Positions 35,499-38,270 of a stretch of 38,270 nucleotides of DNA are shown here, piece after piece. The translations under genes were made by a program, and so were the position numbers. The DNA is taken from positions 1-38,270 of the forward strand of contig ONUE01000017.1 of NCBI GenBank assembly GCA_900320975.1, read 5' to 3'. This stretch comes from an uncultured Bacteroidales bacterium (lineage in GTDB: Bacteria > Bacteroidota > Bacteroidia > Bacteroidales > P3). Every line of letters starts with the position of its first letter. The first letter of the stretch is position 1. Below the pieces are notes generated by a model. That model made no database searches. It worked only from the letters and a program-made list of their open reading frames with translations, and was not told the origin of the DNA.

Positions 35499-36341
35499 TT
35501 ATATCTCTATCTTGAGTCCGTCGTATGCCAGCTCCACGCCGGCAGGCAATAGCTTCATCGTCTCCTCGTGCAAGCCCATCTCGTGGCTCATGTGTGTCAG
35601 GTAAGCCCTCTCCGGCCCCACTTTCTCTATCACTTCCAGCGCCTCGGGCAGGCAATAGTGCGAGAAATGCTTCTCCCTGCGCAAGGCATTTATCACCAGC
35701 ACCTTCACCCCCTTCAGCTTCTCCATCTCCTCGGGCGCCATGTAGTTGGCGTCGGTGATATACGCCAGCTCGCCCACCCTGTAGCCCAGCACCGGCAGGT
35801 CCTTGTGCATCGCCTTGATGGGCATCACCTCCACTCCCCGTTCTCCACTCCCCACTCTAAACTCACCACTCACCGTATGCAGATCCGCTTCCGGCAGTCC
35901 CGGGTACTGGTGCGGCTCGAAGATGTAGTGGTAGTCGCGCTCTATAGCCACGCGGGCCTCGGCGTTCAGGAACACATCCATCTTCCTATGCTGCACATAG
36001 TTGAACGACCTTATGTCGTCCAGTCCTGCAACATGGTCGCGGTGGGCGTGGGTGATGAGGATGGCATCCAGATGGTCCACCCCCTCGCGCAGCATCTGCT
36101 GCCTGAAGTCGGGGCCGATATCGAAGAGAATGTTCGTAAATTGAGAATTGAGAATTGATAATTGAGAACTATTGCCTGCGTCAGCCGAATTTTCAATTTT
36201 CAATTTTGAATTCTCAATTTGAAGCAACGCTGAGGTACGAAGACGCTTGTCGCGCGTATCGCCGGAGCGACACACGCGGCAGTGGCATGCTATCACAGGC
36301 ACACCCTGAGAAGTCCCCGTGCCCAAAAAGGTCAACCTCAT
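35499..36341 (-). CDS. PhnP-like metallo-beta-lactamase-fold hydrolase with two heptamer insertions
   Basis: 280 residues from ATG 36341, giving MRLTFLGTGTSQGVPVIACH, the standard start; the frame to 36365 is rejected. The metal site is ITHAHRDHVAGLDD (HxHxDH, about residue 94), then TDANYM and LTHMSHEMG. The early CHCRVC cluster resembles the extra zinc site of PhnP. These enzymes cut cyclic phosphodiesters; the exact substrate is unknown. Two parts do not fit the family: residues 41-68 (QIENSKLKIENS ... SQLSILNSQF) and about 155-172 (GEFRVGSGERGVE), both coded by heptamer arrays. The essential motifs flank them intact. Both insertions keep the frame. Confidence 0.88.
   Translation of the reverse strand: MRLTFLGTGTSQGVPVIACHCRVCRSGDTRDKRLRTSALLQIENSKLKIENSADAGNSSQLSILNSQFTNILFDIGPDFRQQMLREGVDHLDAILITHAHRDHVAGLDDIRSFNYVQHRKMDVFLNAEARVAIERDYHYIFEPHQYPGLPEADLHTVSGEFRVGSGERGVEVMPIKAMHKDLPVLGYRVGELAYITDANYMAPEEMEKLKGVKVLVINALRREKHFSHYCLPEALEVIEKVGPERAYLTHMSHEMGLHEETMKLLPAGVELAYDGLKIEI
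35829..35877. repeat. Heptamer array 2 inside the hydrolase gene
   Basis: Seven units on the + strand: CTCCACT, CCCCGTT, CTCCACT, CCCCACT, CTAAACT, CACCACT, CACCGTA. They belong to the CTCCACT family, have several substitutions and code for GEFRVGSGERGVE on the minus strand. Confidence 0.8.
36138..36220. repeat. Inverted heptamer element inside the hydrolase gene
   Basis: The left arm 36138-36165 reads AAATTGA, GAATTGA, GAATTGA, TAATTGA. A spacer of about 21 nt follows, then the right arm 36187-36220 with five inverted units (GAATTTT, CAATTTT, CAATTTT, GAATTCT, CAATTT). The arms can pair. The gene reads through both on the minus strand. Confidence 0.93.
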
Positions 36342-36350
36342 CCTATACTT

Positions 36351-36431
36351 AGTTTTAAGCTGCAAGTTTTAAGTTTTAAGCTGTAAGTGGCGCAGGGGCC
36401 ACTTAAAACTCACAGCTTACAGCTCACAGCT
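36351..36431. repeat. Inverted heptamer hairpin between rprY and the hydrolase
   Basis: The left arm is AGTTTTA, AGCTGCA, AGTTTTA, AGTTTTA, AGCTGTA, AGTGGC (36351-36391). The loop GCAGGG (36392-36397) is followed by the inverted arm (36398-36431), whose reverse complement reads AGCTGTG, AGCTGTA, AGCTGTG, AGTTTTA, AGTGGC. The two arms use the same two unit types in different order, so pairing is imperfect. It fills the whole gap of 92 nt between the two genes. Confidence 0.94.
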
Positions 36432-36433
36432 CT

Positions 36434-37126
36434 CTACTCTTTGTGTGTCAGCTTGAAGCCCACGCCGTGGACATTCACTATCTCCACGCTCTGGTCGGCC
36501 TTCAGATATTTGCGCAGCTTGGTGATGTACACATCCATCGAGCGGGCTGCGAAGTAGCTGTCGTCCTTCCAGATCTTCTGCAGGCAGGTGTTGCGATCCA
36601 CCAGCTGGCCGAAGTTGATGGCAAACATGCGCAGCAGGTCGCTCTCCTTGGCCGTAAGGCGCTGGATGTCGTCGCCCAGCACCAGGGTCTGGTGGGCATA
36701 GTCGAAGGTGAACTCGCCGATCTTAAAGACGTTCTTGTCCGGACGGTCCTCGTTGAACGAGCGGCGCATCGTGGCGTTGAGGCGCGCCAGCAGCTCCTCC
36801 ATGCTGAAAGGCTTGGTGATATAGTCGTCGGCACCAATCTCGAAGCCTTTGAGCTTGTCGGCCTCCAGGTTCTTGGCCGTGAGGAAGATAAGCGGCACCT
36901 TCTTGTCCACCTTACGAATCTCCTTAGCCACAGCGAAGCCGTCTTTCACCGGCATCATCACGTCGAGTATGCAGGCGTCCACATCCTCCTCCTCAAACAT
37001 ATTCATAGCCTCCTCGCCGTCCTTGGCCCACACCACGGTGTAGCCCTTCTGTGTCAGATAAGCCTTCAGGATAGTACCCAGGTTGGGGTCATCCTCTGCT
37101 ACCAGCAGTTTAATTCCAAGATTCAT
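36434..37126 (-). CDS. rprY: Response regulator of the OmpR family (RprY-like)
   Basis: 230 residues from ATG 37126 (MNLGIKLLVAEDDPNLG); the longer frame adds 23 residues unlike the family. The receiver domain has the acidic pair E11/D12-D13, phospho-acceptor Asp55 in CILDVMMP, Thr in FLTAKN and Lys in YITKPFSMEEL. The C-terminal winged helix (about 130-230) ends with the MDVYITKLRKYLK recognition helix and IVNVHGVGFKL. The sequence is close to Bacteroidetes RprY, which responds to oxidative and envelope stress. The usual partner histidine kinase is not adjacent: upstream is a long intergenic region and then a divergent gene. The heptamer hairpin follows its stop by 2 nt. Confidence 0.92.
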   Translation of the reverse strand: MNLGIKLLVAEDDPNLGTILKAYLTQKGYTVVWAKDGEEAMNMFEEEDVDACILDVMMPVKDGFAVAKEIRKVDKKVPLIFLTAKNLEADKLKGFEIGADDYITKPFSMEELLARLNATMRRSFNEDRPDKNVFKIGEFTFDYAHQTLVLGDDIQRLTAKESDLLRMFAINFGQLVDRNTCLQKIWKDDSYFAARSMDVYITKLRKYLKADQSVEIVNVHGVGFKLTHKE

Positions 37127-37317
37127 AATATTCCGTTTTATGAAAGTTTCTATTCTATACCTCTTTACTATCAATCCAAACCCACACCTCCCCACCTCTT
37201 TTCACCCCTCTTCAGCCCCTTCTCTCTCATCTTTCGTACCATTATAACACGGGAAATTGCATTTTATTGTATCAAATGTTAATTTTTTTTTGTTAATGCG
37301 TTTTTTCACCACCTTTT

Positions 37318-37462
37318 CTCCCTCCCTTCTCCGTCCCCGGTCCGTCTGTTCTACGGTTGTTTACCGGTTGTTTAACGGTTATACACCGTAGAACAACCGG
37401 TAAACAACCGTAGAACAGACGGAGAGGGGACGGAGCGGATACGGAGAGGAGGCGCGGATGAA
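37318..37462. repeat. Intergenic palindromic element, copy 5 (38-bp-arm hairpin)
   Basis: The arms 37342-37379 and 37385-37422 are identical to those of copy 2; only the last loop base differs (TATAC instead of TATAA). Each arm has three 11-mers of the GTTTAACGGTT type. The G/C-rich flanks differ from those of copy 2 beyond about 10 nt. Confidence 0.93.
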
Positions 37463-37506
37463 CAACTATATTTTTTTAAAGATGTAGATAATCCAATAAA
37501 ATGATG

Positions 37507-37514
37507 TATCTTTG
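37507..37514 (+). promoter_or_regulatory. -7 promoter box for nrnA
   Basis: TATCTTTG followed by GCA, 45 nt before the ATG at 37560. It lies 45 nt after the end of the palindromic element. Confidence 0.8.
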
Positions 37515-37559
37515 CAAAATGTTTCGCACCGGCCATTTGGGTGCAAACGATTGTGCGTC

Positions 37560-38270
37560 ATGCAGATTGAAACGACATACAGGGCTGATTTCGACAACGA
37601 ATGGGACCTTGCGGGTGTGCGTAACGCCCTCGAGGGGTCGCGGCACACGGTGCTTGTGGCCCACCAGAACGCCGACGGCGATGCCGTGGGGTCGCTGCTC
37701 GGAATGTGGCATTTGCTACAGGCAGTGAGGAGTGGGAAGAGTGAAGCGAAAGGTGAAATCACGGCCATGCTGCCCGACGGGGTGCCCATGGACCTCGACT
37801 GGCTGCCGGGCGCCGAGCATATCCTCAGCGGGAAGGCCGACGGCGATGCCTGCCGCAAGGCCATTGCCGAGGCCGACCTGGTGATATGCCAGGACCTCAA
37901 CACGCTGGAGCGTACCGGCGTACTGGAGGCGCCGCTGCGCGAGTCCAAGGCAAAGCGGCTGCTGGTCGACCACCACGAGGCGCCGGAGGTGTGCTCGTTC
38001 GACATCGTGGTCTCCGAGCCCCACATCTCGAGCACCTGCGAGCTGGTCTACTGGCTCATGCAGCGGGCTTACGGCGACGAGGTCTTCGGCCGCGACGCCG
38101 CCACATGCCTCTACACGGGCATCTGCACCGACACCGGTACCTTCAGCTACAGCAACGAGCGGCCGAGCGTATACCTCGCCGCGGCGTCGCTGCTGCGCTA
38201 CGGCATAGACCCCATGGCCATCAACCGCGAGATAAAGAACGTCTTCACCGAGGCGCGTCTGCGCTTCTTC
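37560..38270 (+). CDS. nrnA: DHH family phosphoesterase, NrnA-like (3' end cut by the window)
   Basis: The first 237 codons, still open at the window end. NrnA-type proteins degrade very short RNAs and pAp. The metal-binding motifs are AHQNADGDAVGS (the family usually has NPDGDA; Gln-Asn-Ala here is a mild variant), CQDLNT, the DHH motif LLVDHHEAPE, and GICTDTGTFSYSN. The RNA-binding DHHA1 domain lies beyond the window. The start ATG 37560 gives the usual short N-terminus; earlier Met codons are in another frame. The stretch QAVRSGKSEAKGE, before ITAMLPDG, is longer than usual and coded by heptamer-like units. Confidence 0.93.
   Translation, partial: MQIETTYRADFDNEWDLAGVRNALEGSRHTVLVAHQNADGDAVGSLLGMWHLLQAVRSGKSEAKGEITAMLPDGVPMDLDWLPGAEHILSGKADGDACRKAIAEADLVICQDLNTLERTGVLEAPLRESKAKRLLVDHHEAPEVCSFDIVVSEPHISSTCELVYWLMQRAYGDEVFGRDAATCLYTGICTDTGTFSYSNERPSVYLAAASLLRYGIDPMAINREIKNVFTEARLRFF
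37724..37758 (+). repeat. Possible degenerate heptamer array inside nrnA
   Basis: Five 7-nt units with purine-rich pattern: AGTGAGG, AGTGGGA, AGAGTGA, AGCGAAA, GGTGAAA. The match is weak and could be chance; support comes from the extra residues at this spot in the protein. Confidence 0.4.

Larger units (their letters stand above)
37127..37559. other. Divergent intergenic region rprY / nrnA
   Basis: 433 nt without a gene. It holds a pyrimidine-rich, G-poor stretch (about 37150-37240), an AT-rich stretch with a T run (about 37259-37295), the 11-mer palindromic element copy 5 (37318-37462), and the nrnA promoter box. No clear -7 box for rprY was found on the minus strand, although one is expected here. 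The small open frame at 37501-37728 is a shadow in another frame. Confidence 0.7.

Noticed and set aside
37501..37728. 75-codon open frame over the nrnA start
   Set aside because: It is in another frame than the DHH motifs, has no recognised sequence and starts within the promoter.

Overview
The window is a chromosomal segment from a member of the Bacteroidales. The evidence is the gene content (RprY-type regulator, DUF3098 beside FtsX, T9SS type B sorting domains, BspA-like protein, DPP5-like peptidase), the Bacteroidetes -7 promoter box TAnnTTTG upstream of many genes, the lack of Shine-Dalgarno sites before most genes, and the form of the SRP RNA. Genus or species cannot be read from this sequence. 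Most genes are housekeeping. No phage, insertion sequence, CRISPR array, tRNA or rRNA was found.

Layout. 1-5893 (+): the 3' end of pckA, a secreted BspA-like LRR protein, gcvP with a strong terminator, and a sugar-transfer type ATP-grasp enzyme whose end overlaps clpC (-). 8442-11354 (+): argS and an acyl-ACP thioesterase gene that is frameshifted. 11489-14316 (-): a secreted hypothetical protein followed by dxs, which has an out-of-frame internal deletion. 14582-18367 (+): priA, the 4.5S SRP RNA gene (ffs) and, 7 nt after it, prfB. 18455-20274 (-): ftcd, translationally coupled to a 40-residue lipoprotein. 20548-26630 (+): two tandem P-domain/T9SS type B paralogues, dapD and a small lipoprotein. 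26725-30664 (+): dnaN, ftsX, DUF3098, uppP and truB, a cell-envelope and replication cluster. 30900-37126 (-): rprY, a PhnP-like metallo-hydrolase, a family 2 glycosyltransferase, a MORN protein, a lipoprotein and a DPP5-like S9 peptidase, with 4-nt overlaps between several of them. 37560-end (+): nrnA, cut by the window edge.

The most unusual signal is a set of short repeats scattered through otherwise ordinary genes. (1) About ten arrays of a degenerate 7-nt unit (AATTGAR, AGAGTGG/ACTCTCC, AGTTTTA/AGCTGTA and relatives) lie in-frame inside coding genes (ATP-grasp, clpC, argS, truB, metallo-hydrolase, possibly nrnA) or exactly at gene junctions (T9SS pair, dnaN-ftsX, rprY-hydrolase). Three of them are two inverted heptamer arms around a short spacer. 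At two junctions the array itself supplies the stop codon region and the TTG start of the next gene. In the hydrolase gene the units that would give an in-frame TGA are precisely the ones that differ. (2) Five intergenic copies of a G/C-rich element carry 1, 2 or 3 copies of an 11-nt unit resembling GTTTAACGGTT, two of them as a 38-bp-arm hairpin. Four of the five are in divergent promoter regions.
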